The position numbers were made by a program, and so were the translations under genes. The notes under the pieces are model-generated. The model did not search any database and was not told where the DNA came from. It saw only the letters and a list, made by a program, of their open reading frames with translations. From positions 372,001-436,000 of the forward strand of contig NZ_CAJXYQ010000001.1 of NCBI RefSeq assembly GCF_913063105.1: a DNA stretch of 64,000 nt, given 5' to 3'. Source of the DNA: an uncultured Draconibacterium sp. GTDB lineage: Bacteria; Bacteroidota; Bacteroidia; Bacteroidales; Prolixibacteraceae. Every line of letters begins with the position of its first letter. Positions within the stretch are counted from its first letter, which is position 1. Shown here in pieces: positions 7,536 through 16,340 of this stretch.

Positions 7536-9355
7536 TTTTGGCTTTTTTGAAAATAATCGAAAACGTTCCGGGCTTTTGCTTTTCCAATAGAGCTTTCAAG
7601 TGCCTCTAACTTTTGCTGTTTTACCTGCTTAACCGATTTAAAATCCTTTAATAATTTTTCTGTTGTCTTCTCCCCTACTCCATCAATACTGTTTAACTCT
7701 GATGAAATGAAAGCTTTCGATCGTTTATCGCGATGAAAAGTTATACCGAAGCGATGCGCCTCGTCTCTTAAATGTTGAATAACTTTTAAAGTTTCCGAAT
7801 TTTTATTGATGTAAATGGGCACCGAATCACCCGGAAAGTAGATTTCTTCCAACCTTTTTGCAATGCCAATAACCGATATTTTACCACGTAAATTAAGTTT
7901 ATCAATGGCTTTCATGGTGGCTGATAACTGACCTTTACCACCATCAACCACTATCAGGTGTGGTAAGGGTTTATTTTCTTCCGTTAATCGCTTGTAACGT
8001 CGGAAAACAACTTCCTCCATCGAAGCAAAATCATTTGGTCCTTCAACAGTTTTAATATTAAAATGCCGGTATTCTTTTTTTGCAGGTTTTGCATTTTTAA
8101 AAACTACACACGCAGCCACAGGGTTAGTTCCCTGCAAATTACTATTATCAAAACACTCAATACGCTCAGGCAATTCTTTTAACTGTAAATCTTTTTTAAT
8201 GGTATTTAATATCCGATCAGTTCGAATATTAGGATTTTTAAGCACGGCCTGCTTATCTTTTTCAAGTCGAAAATACTTGGCATTTCGTTTTGATAAATCC
8301 AGTAATTCCTTTTTATCACCTCTTTTTGGTACCCGGAACACTACATTTTCTATTACATTGTCGAGCTTAAACGGAACCAAAATCTCACGGGCATTACTAA
8401 ATATCTTTTGCCTGATTTCAATAATACCTGCCAACAATAATTCTTCAGTTGTTTCATCTAAACCTTTCTTAATTTCCAATGTAAAAGTTTGAATAATAGC
8501 TCCTTTAATGATTTTCAGGTAATTAATAAATGCAAATTTTTCATCCTCTTCAATAGAATAAACATCCACATCGGTTATAACCGGCGACACCACTGTAGAT
8601 CGGCTTTGATAGCGTTTTAGCGAATCATATTTTTCTTTGAGCAGCATAGCTTCCTCAAAATTCAGATTAGCCGACATTTCTGCCATCATATCTTCCAGGT
8701 GCTTAATTACACCTGATATATTTCCTTTTAAAATGTCAGTAATATCTTCTATCCCCTTCTGGTATTCTTGTTCAGAAATATGCCCTTCGCACGGCCCCTT
8801 GCAATTACCTATATGATACTCTAAACAAACCTTATATTTTCCTGATTCGATATTTTCTTTCGATAAATTATAATTACAGGTACGCAATTTATACTCCGAT
8901 TTAAACAGTTCGAGCAAGGTTCTAACCGTATAAATTGAAGTGTACGGACCAAAATACCTAGATCCGTCGCGAACAAGATTCCTTGTTTTGAAAACGCGTG
9001 GGAATGCCTCGTTTTTTATACATATCCAAGGATAACTTTTATCGTCTTTCAGCCGAATATTGTAGCGTGGCTGATACTTTTTAATCAAGTTATTTTCCAG
9101 AAGCAGCGCATCTTGTTCGCTCTGAACCACCATATGTTTTATATCGGTAATATTTCTCACCAGCAGTGCTGTTTTTCGGTGCTCATGATTTTTTGTAAAA
9201 TACGAAGAAACCCGCTTTCGCAGGTCCTTTGCTTTACCGATATAAATTATAGTATTCGACTGATCGAGATACTGGTAAATACCAGGCCTATTCGGCAAAA
9301 CCGATATAAGCGATTTTAAATAATCAATATTTTTATTTACCGTTTTATATTTCAA
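7532..9355 (-). CDS. uvrC: Excinuclease ABC subunit C
   Basis: 607 residues, the normal length for UvrC, which makes the two incisions beside a DNA lesion marked by UvrA/UvrB. The N-terminal GIY-YIG nuclease begins RPGIYQYLD...IIYIGKAKDLRKRV. A UVR/UvrB-interaction segment lies near residues 205-240 (FEEAMLLKEKYDSLKRY). The central RNase H-like nuclease region contains RIECFDNSNLQGTNPVAA and VVDGGKGQL. A C-terminal helix-hairpin-helix ends the protein (SIDGVGEKTTEKLLKDF). It lies 4 bp downstream of apt and overlaps mnmA by four bases, within the seven-gene operon. No damage is visible. Confidence 0.96.
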   Translation of the reverse strand: MKYKTVNKNIDYLKSLISVLPNRPGIYQYLDQSNTIIYIGKAKDLRKRVSSYFTKNHEHRKTALLVRNITDIKHMVVQSEQDALLLENNLIKKYQPRYNIRLKDDKSYPWICIKNEAFPRVFKTRNLVRDGSRYFGPYTSIYTVRTLLELFKSEYKLRTCNYNLSKENIESGKYKVCLEYHIGNCKGPCEGHISEQEYQKGIEDITDILKGNISGVIKHLEDMMAEMSANLNFEEAMLLKEKYDSLKRYQSRSTVVSPVITDVDVYSIEEDEKFAFINYLKIIKGAIIQTFTLEIKKGLDETTEELLLAGIIEIRQKIFSNAREILVPFKLDNVIENVVFRVPKRGDKKELLDLSKRNAKYFRLEKDKQAVLKNPNIRTDRILNTIKKDLQLKELPERIECFDNSNLQGTNPVAACVVFKNAKPAKKEYRHFNIKTVEGPNDFASMEEVVFRRYKRLTEENKPLPHLIVVDGGKGQLSATMKAIDKLNLRGKISVIGIAKRLEEIYFPGDSVPIYINKNSETLKVIQHLRDEAHRFGITFHRDKRSKAFISSELNSIDGVGEKTTEKLLKDFKSVKQVKQQKLEALESSIGKAKARNVFDYFQKSQK

Positions 9356-9358
9356 GTA

Positions 9359-9877
9359 CTAATATTTTACCAATACCTGGGTTTCGTATTCTTTTAATAA
9401 AATTTTATTGGGCGTTTCGATAAATTCTAGGTCGCAAATAAAACTAAAATACACATTTTTCACACCACATTTTTTGACCAAATTCAGCGCTGCAACGGCA
9501 GTTCCCCCTGTAGCCAACAAGTCATCATGTATTAAAACCACATCACTACCGTCAAGGGCATCGGCATGCATTTCAACACTATCAACACCATACTCCAGCT
9601 CATATGATTCGTTTACAACATCACCCGGAAGCTTTCCTTTTTTACGCACCGGAACAAAACCGGCATCTAATCTATTGGCTATTGCTCCGCCAAAAACAAA
9701 ACCCCGTGCCTCGAGCCCAACAACTTTTGTAATTCCTTTTGTTTTAAAATTATCACTAATTACATCCGTAACATACCGCATTGCATTTTTATTCTTAAAC
9801 AAGGTTGTTACATCTTTAAAACTTATTCCTTTTTTTGGATAATCAGGAATTTCTCTTATTTCTTTTTTTAAATCCAT
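9359..9877 (-). CDS. apt: Adenine phosphoribosyltransferase
   Basis: 172 residues from the preferred ATG at 9877. It converts adenine and PRPP to AMP (purine salvage). The PRPP-binding motif is LIHDDLLATGGTA, and GLEARGFVFG matches the family. An upstream in-frame ATG at 9904 would add nine residues beginning MFHVEQ, but those codons are simply the ParB site at 9888 read through. The family begins with the MDLKKEIREIPDYPKKG type of N-terminus, so 9877 is preferred. It sits between mnmG and uvrC in the operon. An adenine deaminase gene elsewhere in the window (56917) would act on the same base. Confidence 0.93.
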   Translation of the reverse strand: MDLKKEIREIPDYPKKGISFKDVTTLFKNKNAMRYVTDVISDNFKTKGITKVVGLEARGFVFGGAIANRLDAGFVPVRKKGKLPGDVVNESYELEYGVDSVEMHADALDGSDVVLIHDDLLATGGTAVAALNLVKKCGVKNVYFSFICDLEFIETPNKILLKEYETQVLVKY

Positions 9878-9887
9878 TTTACTAATT

Positions 9888-9903
9888 TGTTCCACGTGAA
9901 ACA
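9888..9903. other. parS centromere-like ParB binding site (exact consensus)
   Basis: TGTTCCACGTGAAACA fits the bacterial parS consensus TGTTnCACGTGAAACA exactly. It occupies the gap between the mnmG stop (9904-9906) and the preferred apt start (9877). Sites of this type bind ParB, which loads SMC and segregates origins; they cluster near oriC and commonly lie next to gidA/mnmG. Two weaker copies lie within 6.3 kb, at 3664 and 5340. Confidence 0.88.
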
Positions 9904-11784
9904 TTAACGCCCCAATAAAACCAGAAGTACATTTATATCGGCTGGAGAAACCCCCGAAATGCGTTTAGCCTGACCAATAGTTTTTGGATTTATTTTTTCC
10001 AACTTTTGGCGGGCTTCTGTTGATATTGATTTTAATTCACTATAATTAAATTTATTTTCGATATTAATATCTTCAAATTTGTTGAGTTTTTCTGCAAACA
10101 ACTTTTCGCGGTTTATATAACCTTCATATTTTATAGATATTTCAGCACCTTCAATAATTTCAATCTTTCGTTCCTCGGGTATACACTCCAGAAATCGTTG
10201 AAACGGGGTAATGACTTCAATTAAATCAAATATTGAAATCTGAGGACGTAAAACAAGGTCGAATAATTTTACGCCTTGTTTCAATTCGCTGGTTCCTTTT
10301 TGCGTAAGTAACTGATTTACAAACCTTGGCTTAACCGAAAAATCTTTTGTGAAATCGATAATTTGCTTAATTAATGCAGTTTTTTGTTGTAATAAATTTA
10401 AACGATCCAGAGTAGCAAGACCTAATTTATACGCTTTTTCAGTTAAACGAATATCAGCATTATCCTGACGCAGCAGAATTCTAAATTCAGCCCGGCTCGT
10501 AAACATCCTATATGGTTCATCTACGCCTTTCGTAACCAAATCATCAATTAAAACACCAATATAAGCCTCGTTACGTTTTAAAATAAAAGGCTCGTTATTA
10601 CCTGCACAATTTAAATGGGCATTAATTCCGGCCATAATACCCTGTGCTCCTGCTTCTTCATAACCGGTGGTTCCGTTTATTTGGCCAGCAAAATAAAGGT
10701 TTTTAAGTATTTTAGTTTCCAGGGTATGGTTAAGTTGGGTAGGATCGAAATAATCGTACTCAATGGCATAACCCGGCCGGAAAATTTTGGCATTTTCTAA
10801 TCCTTCTATTTTGTGCAGTGCTGTTAGTTGTACCTGCCACGGCAAAGACGATGAAAAACCATTCAAATAGTATTCAATAGTATTCTCACCTTCCGGCTCT
10901 AAAAATAACTGATGTTTTTCTTTTTCAGCAAAGGTGACAAGTTTTGATTCTATACTCGGGCAATACCTGGGTCCGGTGCTTTGAATGGTACCATCAAACA
11001 TTGGCGAATCTTCAAACCCTTTTGACAATTCATCATGTACATCCATACTAGTGTGAGTAATCCAACATGATCGTTGTTTTAAGGTGCTTTTAGTTCCTGT
11101 TAAATAAGAGAATTTGTAATGCCCTTCTTCACCTTTTTGCTCCGTTAATTTTTCGAAATTAATCGTTCTACCGTCTATTCTAACAGGGGTGCCCGTTTTC
11201 ATTCTACCGGTTTTAAAACCAGCTTCCAGCAATTGTTCTGAAATATTATAAGAAGCAGCTTCACCTATACGGCCACCTTTTAGTTTCTCTTGCCCAATAT
11301 GCATTAAACCGTTTAAAAAGGTCCCATTTGTTAAAATTACCGTTTTCGAGCTAAAGCTAATTCCTATCTTTGTTTTAACACCTGTTACTTTATCCTTTTC
11401 AATAATTAACTGTACTACAGCATCTTGCCACAAATCGAGATTGGAAGTATTTTCAAGTATATTTCTCCATTCTTCAACAAAACGAAACCGATCATTTTGT
11501 GCACGAGGACTCCACATTGCCGGTCCTTTCGATTTATTAAGCATTCGGAACTGTATGGTCGTTTTATCAGCGATAATACCGGAAAAGCCACCTAAGGCAT
11601 CAATTTCGCGTACAATCTGCCCCTTTGCAATACCTCCCATGGCAGGATTACATGACATCTGACCATATTTGGTCATATCCATCGTAATTAGCAAGGTTTT
11701 CGATCCTAAATTAGCGGCAGCTGTAGCTGCTTCGCATCCGGCGTGTCCTCCCCCAACAACTATAACATCGTATTTTTCCATCAT
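9904..11784 (-). CDS. mnmG: tRNA uridine-5-carboxymethylaminomethyl modification enzyme MnmG (GidA)
   Basis: 626 residues, the full length for MnmG, the FAD enzyme that with MnmE adds the carboxymethylaminomethyl group to wobble U34. The FAD-binding motif is VVGGGHAGCEAATAAA at residues 8-23. The family signatures GGIAKGQIVREIDALGG and GRMKTGTPVRIDGRT and the second-flavin region GQINGTTGYEEAGAQG are all present. The C-terminal helical domain ends in the RISGVSPADINVLLVLL type of sequence used for MnmE contact. Its start overlaps the ybeY stop (ATGA). mnmG is classically close to oriC, which agrees with the parS site directly after it. Confidence 0.97.
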   Translation of the reverse strand: MMEKYDVIVVGGGHAGCEAATAAANLGSKTLLITMDMTKYGQMSCNPAMGGIAKGQIVREIDALGGFSGIIADKTTIQFRMLNKSKGPAMWSPRAQNDRFRFVEEWRNILENTSNLDLWQDAVVQLIIEKDKVTGVKTKIGISFSSKTVILTNGTFLNGLMHIGQEKLKGGRIGEAASYNISEQLLEAGFKTGRMKTGTPVRIDGRTINFEKLTEQKGEEGHYKFSYLTGTKSTLKQRSCWITHTSMDVHDELSKGFEDSPMFDGTIQSTGPRYCPSIESKLVTFAEKEKHQLFLEPEGENTIEYYLNGFSSSLPWQVQLTALHKIEGLENAKIFRPGYAIEYDYFDPTQLNHTLETKILKNLYFAGQINGTTGYEEAGAQGIMAGINAHLNCAGNNEPFILKRNEAYIGVLIDDLVTKGVDEPYRMFTSRAEFRILLRQDNADIRLTEKAYKLGLATLDRLNLLQQKTALIKQIIDFTKDFSVKPRFVNQLLTQKGTSELKQGVKLFDLVLRPQISIFDLIEVITPFQRFLECIPEERKIEIIEGAEISIKYEGYINREKLFAEKLNKFEDINIENKFNYSELKSISTEARQKLEKINPKTIGQAKRISGVSPADINVLLVLLGR

Positions 11785-12218
11785 ACCTCTACACCATTAA
11801 AATCTATTTTCGACAGGTAATAATCTTCCATTTTTGTCATTTCCTTTTGTTCTTCATCCGTTTTATCTTTGTATCCAACAAGGTGTAAAACACCATGAAA
11901 AACAACACGATACAATTCCTTGGTAAAAGTTGAACCAATTCCTTCAGCATTTTCCTTTACCCTGTCTGTACTTATAAATAAATCGCCCGAAATTACATTT
12001 TTATCTACATAATCAAAAGTGATGATATCAGTGTAATAATCATGATTAAGATAGGTCTTATTCATTTCAAGTAAATAGTCGTCAGAACAAAAAATCACAC
12101 TTATTTCACCTGCTTCACAATTTTTATCCTCAATAATTAATTTCAAACCTTTTAATATTGATTTTTCTTTCAAATCTAAAGGTTTAATATCCTCAAAATA
12201 AAAAGTTATTGATTTCAT
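11781..12218 (-). CDS. ybeY: rRNA maturation endoribonuclease YbeY
   Basis: 145 residues. YbeY is a single-strand endoribonuclease that matures 16S rRNA ends and takes part in ribosome quality control. The metal-binding helix is seen as HGVLHLVGYKD with H108 and H112. The third ligand of the usual HxxxHxxxxxH motif is D118 instead of histidine, as I recall for other Bacteroidota homologues, so this need not mean loss of activity. The upstream strand contains TDIITFDY, the family core. It overlaps both neighbours by four bases and is translated between the HATPase gene and mnmG. Confidence 0.92.
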   Translation of the reverse strand: MKSITFYFEDIKPLDLKEKSILKGLKLIIEDKNCEAGEISVIFCSDDYLLEMNKTYLNHDYYTDIITFDYVDKNVISGDLFISTDRVKENAEGIGSTFTKELYRVVFHGVLHLVGYKDKTDEEQKEMTKMEDYYLSKIDFNGVEV

Positions 12219-12625
12219 TTACAGAAGATTTCGAAACTAATACTGTTACCTTTATCGTTATAACAAACATTTTGTGCGATGGTTTTTATAATATGAATAC
12301 CACGACCGGTTTCTTTCAAAAGATTTTTTTGTTCTGTAGGATCAGGAATACTGTCCGTATCAAAACCATCACCTTCATCAGTAATGCATACTTTTATTAA
12401 GTTTCGTTTGCAATCTACATTTAATTCAACCTTTTTTTTATGATCTTCCTTATTACCATGCACGATTGAATTTGTGGTTGCTTCGGAGATACAAAGGAAA
12501 ACAGTATTAAAACATTTATCGGTAAAGTTATGATAAGAGAAAATATCTTTAATGAATTTTTCGACCTTATATATTTCAGTTTTTACCGACCTTATTATTA
12601 ATATGTTAGGCGGATTACAATTCAC
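12215..12625 (-). CDS. Anti-sigma-type HATPase (RsbW/SpoIIAB-like serine kinase fold)
   Basis: 136 residues forming one HATPase_c_2 domain with no sensor or receiver. The ATP-site boxes are visible: N box SEATTNSIVHGNK near residues 48-60, G1 box DEGDGFD near 88-94, and G2 GRGIHII near 109-115. This is the fold of RsbW and SpoIIAB, which hold a sigma factor or phosphorylate an anti-anti-sigma STAS protein. No STAS or sigma partner is encoded beside it, so partner and role are unknown. It overlaps the DUF4175 gene by 11 bases and ybeY by four. In many Bacteroidota such a small ATPase precedes ybeY-mnmG, so this order looks conserved. Confidence 0.8.
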   Translation of the reverse strand: MNCNPPNILIIRSVKTEIYKVEKFIKDIFSYHNFTDKCFNTVFLCISEATTNSIVHGNKEDHKKKVELNVDCKRNLIKVCITDEGDGFDTDSIPDPTEQKNLLKETGRGIHIIKTIAQNVCYNDKGNSISFEIFCK

Positions 12626-15600
12626 TCTGATTTTGTATTTTATTTATATATTTCTTGTATTTCTTGTTATAGAAATTTGTTAAAGAATGCGAATTCTTAT
12701 TCAAGTATTCAATTGAAAAGTTTTCCTTTTCTTTATACTCAAAAAATTTCACAGGGTTACTGTAGAAATCCTCGGCACTTTCCGATTCTCTTTTATCTTC
12801 AAACTCTCTTTCCATTTCAGCCTTTTCGGCTTCAAGTAAACGAGTTGTAATGAGGTTTTGACGGGCAATAGTTTGGGCATTTATTGAACGATTCATAATT
12901 TCTTTTCTGTTTTGCTCCAACAAATCATCAATTTTTTTGAATGTTTCTTTTGCTTCGCTGCCAACAGTGCCATTATTCATCAGTTCCCGCAGCATTTGTT
13001 GCATCATTTCGTGCTGCATTAAACTCTGCCCCATTTGTTTGCTTAAGCCTTGCGAATTCCCATTTTTCATTTGCTCAATCATCTTTTGCAACTGTTGTTT
13101 TATACTTTCTGATGACTCCTTAAGATTATTCATCCCGTTGCCGCCTTGTCCTGGATTTTCGCATTGCTGATCGCCTGGTTTGGCGTTGGCCTGCTGTTTT
13201 TCTAATTGCTCTAACGATTCGTTTAGCAAAAGTGCCAGGTTATTGGTTGCTGTTATTACAAATTGTTGACTGCTCCTGGCCTGTGGAAAAAGTGCCTCTT
13301 CCAACTGATCGCCGGCTTTTGTCAAATTTATTTCCAATGTAACCAGCTCGTTATTGATTGTACTTGTAATTTGTGGGGTTCGCATGGCCAGTGCATACAA
13401 CGAATCGCGTACAATTTTACTTTGATCGGCAATTCGTTTTTGTTGTTGATTAAGTTCGTTTAACCTTGGATCTTTTGCACTTATACCACCCAATCCGCTT
13501 AAAACATCTTCCTGATTAAACGATAACAGTATTAGATTGCTCAAAATTTGGCGGAGATTTTGAATGTTCTCCTGGTTCTGTTGCATGTTATTCATATCGA
13601 GCATTTGCTGCATGGCAAATGCCATATTTTTCATCTGCTCCGATGTTTTTTGCAAACTCGAACCTGACTTTTTGCGATTCTTTTTTCCCAGATTTTCTTT
13701 ACTTTCTTCTGTGCTTTTTTCCAACTCATCAAACTCTTCTTTAAAATCATCAAAACCTACTGGTTTTTCTAATTCCTTATTCATTTCCAGGGTCTCGCTT
13801 AAACGTTTCTCGAGCTCGTTAATATTTTTTTGATGCTCCCCTACTCTTTCGTTTATTTCTTCGAAATTTTTATTCTCCTCTATTTCTTTGGCCATATTTT
13901 CTTCTTCGCTGGCCATTTTATTCATTTCATCAACCAACTCCTGCAACTTTTGCTCTACCTTAAATTTCTTTAGCATTTCAAGATTTCGATCCAATTGCTT
14001 TTGAAGATCATCCATTGTAACATCCATATTACGCGATAACTGGTTAAGCTTTTTGCTGTCAAACTCTTCAGCAAGCTTATTAAATTCTTCCATTAGTTCG
14101 CGTAACTCGTCTGTAAATACTTCTTCCAACAATTGTTCTATTTGCTTTTGCTTGTCGATTATATCTTCTGAATTGTTATTGAAAGAATTCAGGTAATTAT
14201 TTAGCTTTTCGTTGTCTTGCTTTATCTTATCGTATAATTTTTCCAGTTGATTTTGTTTTTGAACAATATCATTAACCATTTGCGATTTTTCCCATTCAGA
14301 TACATTTGTATCCATATTTTTTATTTGCAGATTTTTTAAATCTTTCTGAATATCTCTGGCAAGTTGCTGACTTTCAGTAAGCATGTGTTCAAGATTTTTA
14401 AATTGCTCTTTTTCGTTGGCGAACAGTTCATCCCTATCTGGAAAAATAAAGGAATAACTGTTGGAAGTTGTTGTTTTAAAACCGTTTACTGCATCGTTAT
14501 CGGTAACCGAAAAATAATACGATACCGGTTCTTTGCTATTTATTTCATTAAAATCAAATGAATAATAAAATTCCTGATCGCTTAAATTTTTATTTACCGG
14601 AAGTGCAATTGCTGTATCTCTGTTATCAACATTATAATGAAAGTTTAAAGAAGAGAATCCATAATCGTCGCCTATTAAGCCTTTAAAAAAGAAACGTGTT
14701 AAGCGTGTTGAATCTTCGAGGCGTACCACCTCTATATCCGGATAAATATCAAGTATTACCTCAATATGATACGATAAAGCCAATTCGGGTTCGGTAATTT
14801 TATTTTGTATAAAAACGTTATAATCTGTTGACTTATAAAACCTTTTACTGAGTTCAAAACCAGTATCGCTTTTTATCGCTGCTACATTAACCGAATCGTT
14901 TAATACCAGGCTAAGCGAGTCAACATCAATACCTTGAAACTGCCACTTAACCATTGTTCCACATGGAACCTGCACATCTCCAATATTCTGGAGGCTTAAA
15001 TTTTCATTTAATGTATATTTTGGTGGTATAACTTCTACTGTAAACGAATTTATTCCGGGTTTTGGCAAAACTTGCAGGTGATAACTATCTGATTTATAAT
15101 TCAAATCGGTAAAATAAAATTGTACAGGATGAATAACAGATGCCATTTCAAACTCGTACTTTCCAGGATCCAGCGTTTTCATCAGATAATTATTACCCTC
15201 AATATTTACATAAACAATCTGTGGAATTTCTTTTCCTTCAGTGCTTATTTGTAAAATAAACGGATCTCCTTTTTTAACCTGCAACGAAGTATTTAGTAGT
15301 GAAAAAGTAAATGGGGCCGGTTTAACAAATTCCTGGTTGTAATGTACCAGTCTTTCAGTAGATTCAGTTAATATATTCTTATTAAATGCAAGTATCGAAA
15401 GAACCACCAACACACTCATTATCAAGTATATAAATATATTTCGTGCATTTTTATACTGTACCGCCTCGTTAAAATTAAAAACCTTTAATTCTCTAATTTT
15501 CTGATCAATACTTGCCAGTAATAAATCGTTTGAATACTGGTTATCGTTTAAATCAGAGAGCTCAAGTATATTTAAAAGCTTGTCTTTAATTTCTACAAAA

Positions 15601-15911
15601 TGCTGTTGTATTAATTCACCTGAAGATTTAAGATCGATAGGTTTAAAAATATGTATTAAACGAAAGAGAGGTAAAAATATAAACTGAATACTTAAGAGAC
15701 AGGCAAAAATTAAGTAACCAAAAAATACAATTTTTCTTACCTGTACAGGTAAATAAATATAGTATTCAACAACCGAAAACACTGTGTATAAACTAATTAA
15801 CAGAATCAATACCACTATTGACCCTCGTAACAAGCGGTATAAATTGTATCTTAGTCTGAATGCATTTAGTTTATTAACAAGTATGTTGAAATTTTCTGTC
15901 ATTATTTTCAA
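12615..15911 (-). CDS. DUF4175-family large membrane protein
   Basis: 1098 residues. Three membrane helices lie near residues 30-50, 60-85 and 158-175. A long extracytoplasmic beta-rich section follows (about 190-490), then roughly 400 residues of charged, Gln/Asn-rich coiled coil (for example EQLLEEVFTDELRELMEE near 590) with many Met-rich turns. The layout matches the DUF4175 family, known from Bacteroidota and Alphaproteobacteria but without a settled function. A second start, three codons on (MTENF), is possible. It is the first gene of the operon containing mnmG, uvrC and mnmA, and a candidate promoter lies at 15982. The large coiled coil suggests a scaffold or envelope-stress role, but that is a guess. 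Confidence 0.82.
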   Translation of the reverse strand: MKIMTENFNILVNKLNAFRLRYNLYRLLRGSIVVLILLISLYTVFSVVEYYIYLPVQVRKIVFFGYLIFACLLSIQFIFLPLFRLIHIFKPIDLKSSGELIQQHFVEIKDKLLNILELSDLNDNQYSNDLLLASIDQKIRELKVFNFNEAVQYKNARNIFIYLIMSVLVVLSILAFNKNILTESTERLVHYNQEFVKPAPFTFSLLNTSLQVKKGDPFILQISTEGKEIPQIVYVNIEGNNYLMKTLDPGKYEFEMASVIHPVQFYFTDLNYKSDSYHLQVLPKPGINSFTVEVIPPKYTLNENLSLQNIGDVQVPCGTMVKWQFQGIDVDSLSLVLNDSVNVAAIKSDTGFELSKRFYKSTDYNVFIQNKITEPELALSYHIEVILDIYPDIEVVRLEDSTRLTRFFFKGLIGDDYGFSSLNFHYNVDNRDTAIALPVNKNLSDQEFYYSFDFNEINSKEPVSYYFSVTDNDAVNGFKTTTSNSYSFIFPDRDELFANEKEQFKNLEHMLTESQQLARDIQKDLKNLQIKNMDTNVSEWEKSQMVNDIVQKQNQLEKLYDKIKQDNEKLNNYLNSFNNNSEDIIDKQKQIEQLLEEVFTDELRELMEEFNKLAEEFDSKKLNQLSRNMDVTMDDLQKQLDRNLEMLKKFKVEQKLQELVDEMNKMASEEENMAKEIEENKNFEEINERVGEHQKNINELEKRLSETLEMNKELEKPVGFDDFKEEFDELEKSTEESKENLGKKNRKKSGSSLQKTSEQMKNMAFAMQQMLDMNNMQQNQENIQNLRQILSNLILLSFNQEDVLSGLGGISAKDPRLNELNQQQKRIADQSKIVRDSLYALAMRTPQITSTINNELVTLEINLTKAGDQLEEALFPQARSSQQFVITATNNLALLLNESLEQLEKQQANAKPGDQQCENPGQGGNGMNNLKESSESIKQQLQKMIEQMKNGNSQGLSKQMGQSLMQHEMMQQMLRELMNNGTVGSEAKETFKKIDDLLEQNRKEIMNRSINAQTIARQNLITTRLLEAEKAEMEREFEDKRESESAEDFYSNPVKFFEYKEKENFSIEYLNKNSHSLTNFYNKKYKKYINKIQNQSEL

Positions 15912-15981
15912 AGTTCTTATATTTCAATTAATTGTTTATGGCTCGTGTTGTTAATAATTGTGCTTAAAACTGTAAAAAAAA

Positions 15982-15989
15982 CAAAAGTA
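15982..15989 (-). promoter_or_regulatory. Candidate -7 element for the DUF4175-mnmA operon
   Basis: On the minus strand the sequence reads TACTTTTG, fitting TAnnTTTG. It is about 70 bases upstream of the start at 15911, leaving a leader of roughly 60 bases. Confidence 0.4.
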
Positions 15990-16304
15990 ATCTTTTATAC
16001 TAATTTTTGTATTCTTCATAATTTTCTTCATATAAACAGGTAATTTAAAAACTGCAGTTTATTTACGCCTTTTTTGATGGCATCTTATTCACATCGAATT
16101 CACTTGTTAAAAAAGCAATTTGTAGTTTTACCTGAGCTATTAACACCTGTTAAAAACAAAAGTTATTTTCTTATTTCAGAACAAATTAACCTTGTAATTA
16201 GTTGTTAAAAAGTAACTGAGAAAGTTGTTTACTTCATCTTTAAAAAAAATTGAAAATAGAAATTAACAAGTATCAACAGGATATAATTAATAGTATTAAT
16301 TTTT

Positions 16305-16312
16305 TAAATTTG
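16305..16312 (+). promoter_or_regulatory. Candidate -7 element for the receiver-ruvB pair
   Basis: TAAATTTG fits TAnnTTTG and lies 28 bp before the TTG start at 16341. A purine-rich AAAAGAAG just before the start may serve as a weak ribosome site. Confidence 0.45.
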
Positions 16313-16340
16313 TTTAATTATAAATAATAATAAAAGAAGT

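Larger units (their letters stand above)
15912..16340. other. AT-rich divergent intergenic region, possible oriC
   Basis: A 429-bp gap with no gene. It separates the leftward seven-gene operon from rightward genes. It holds one DnaA-box-like TTATTCACA (16085-16093), a perfect dyad TTAACA-CC-TGTTAA (16140-16153), further TGTTAA/TTAACA half-sites, long A/T runs, and promoters facing outward on both sides. The parS sites 6-12 kb to the left make an origin thinkable, but only one DnaA-like box is clear. Confidence 0.4.

Noticed and set aside
14955-14970. parS-like TGTTCCACATGGAACC in the DUF4175 gene
   Set aside because: The core reads CACATG instead of CACGTG and the site encodes conserved-looking residues, so it is likely chance.
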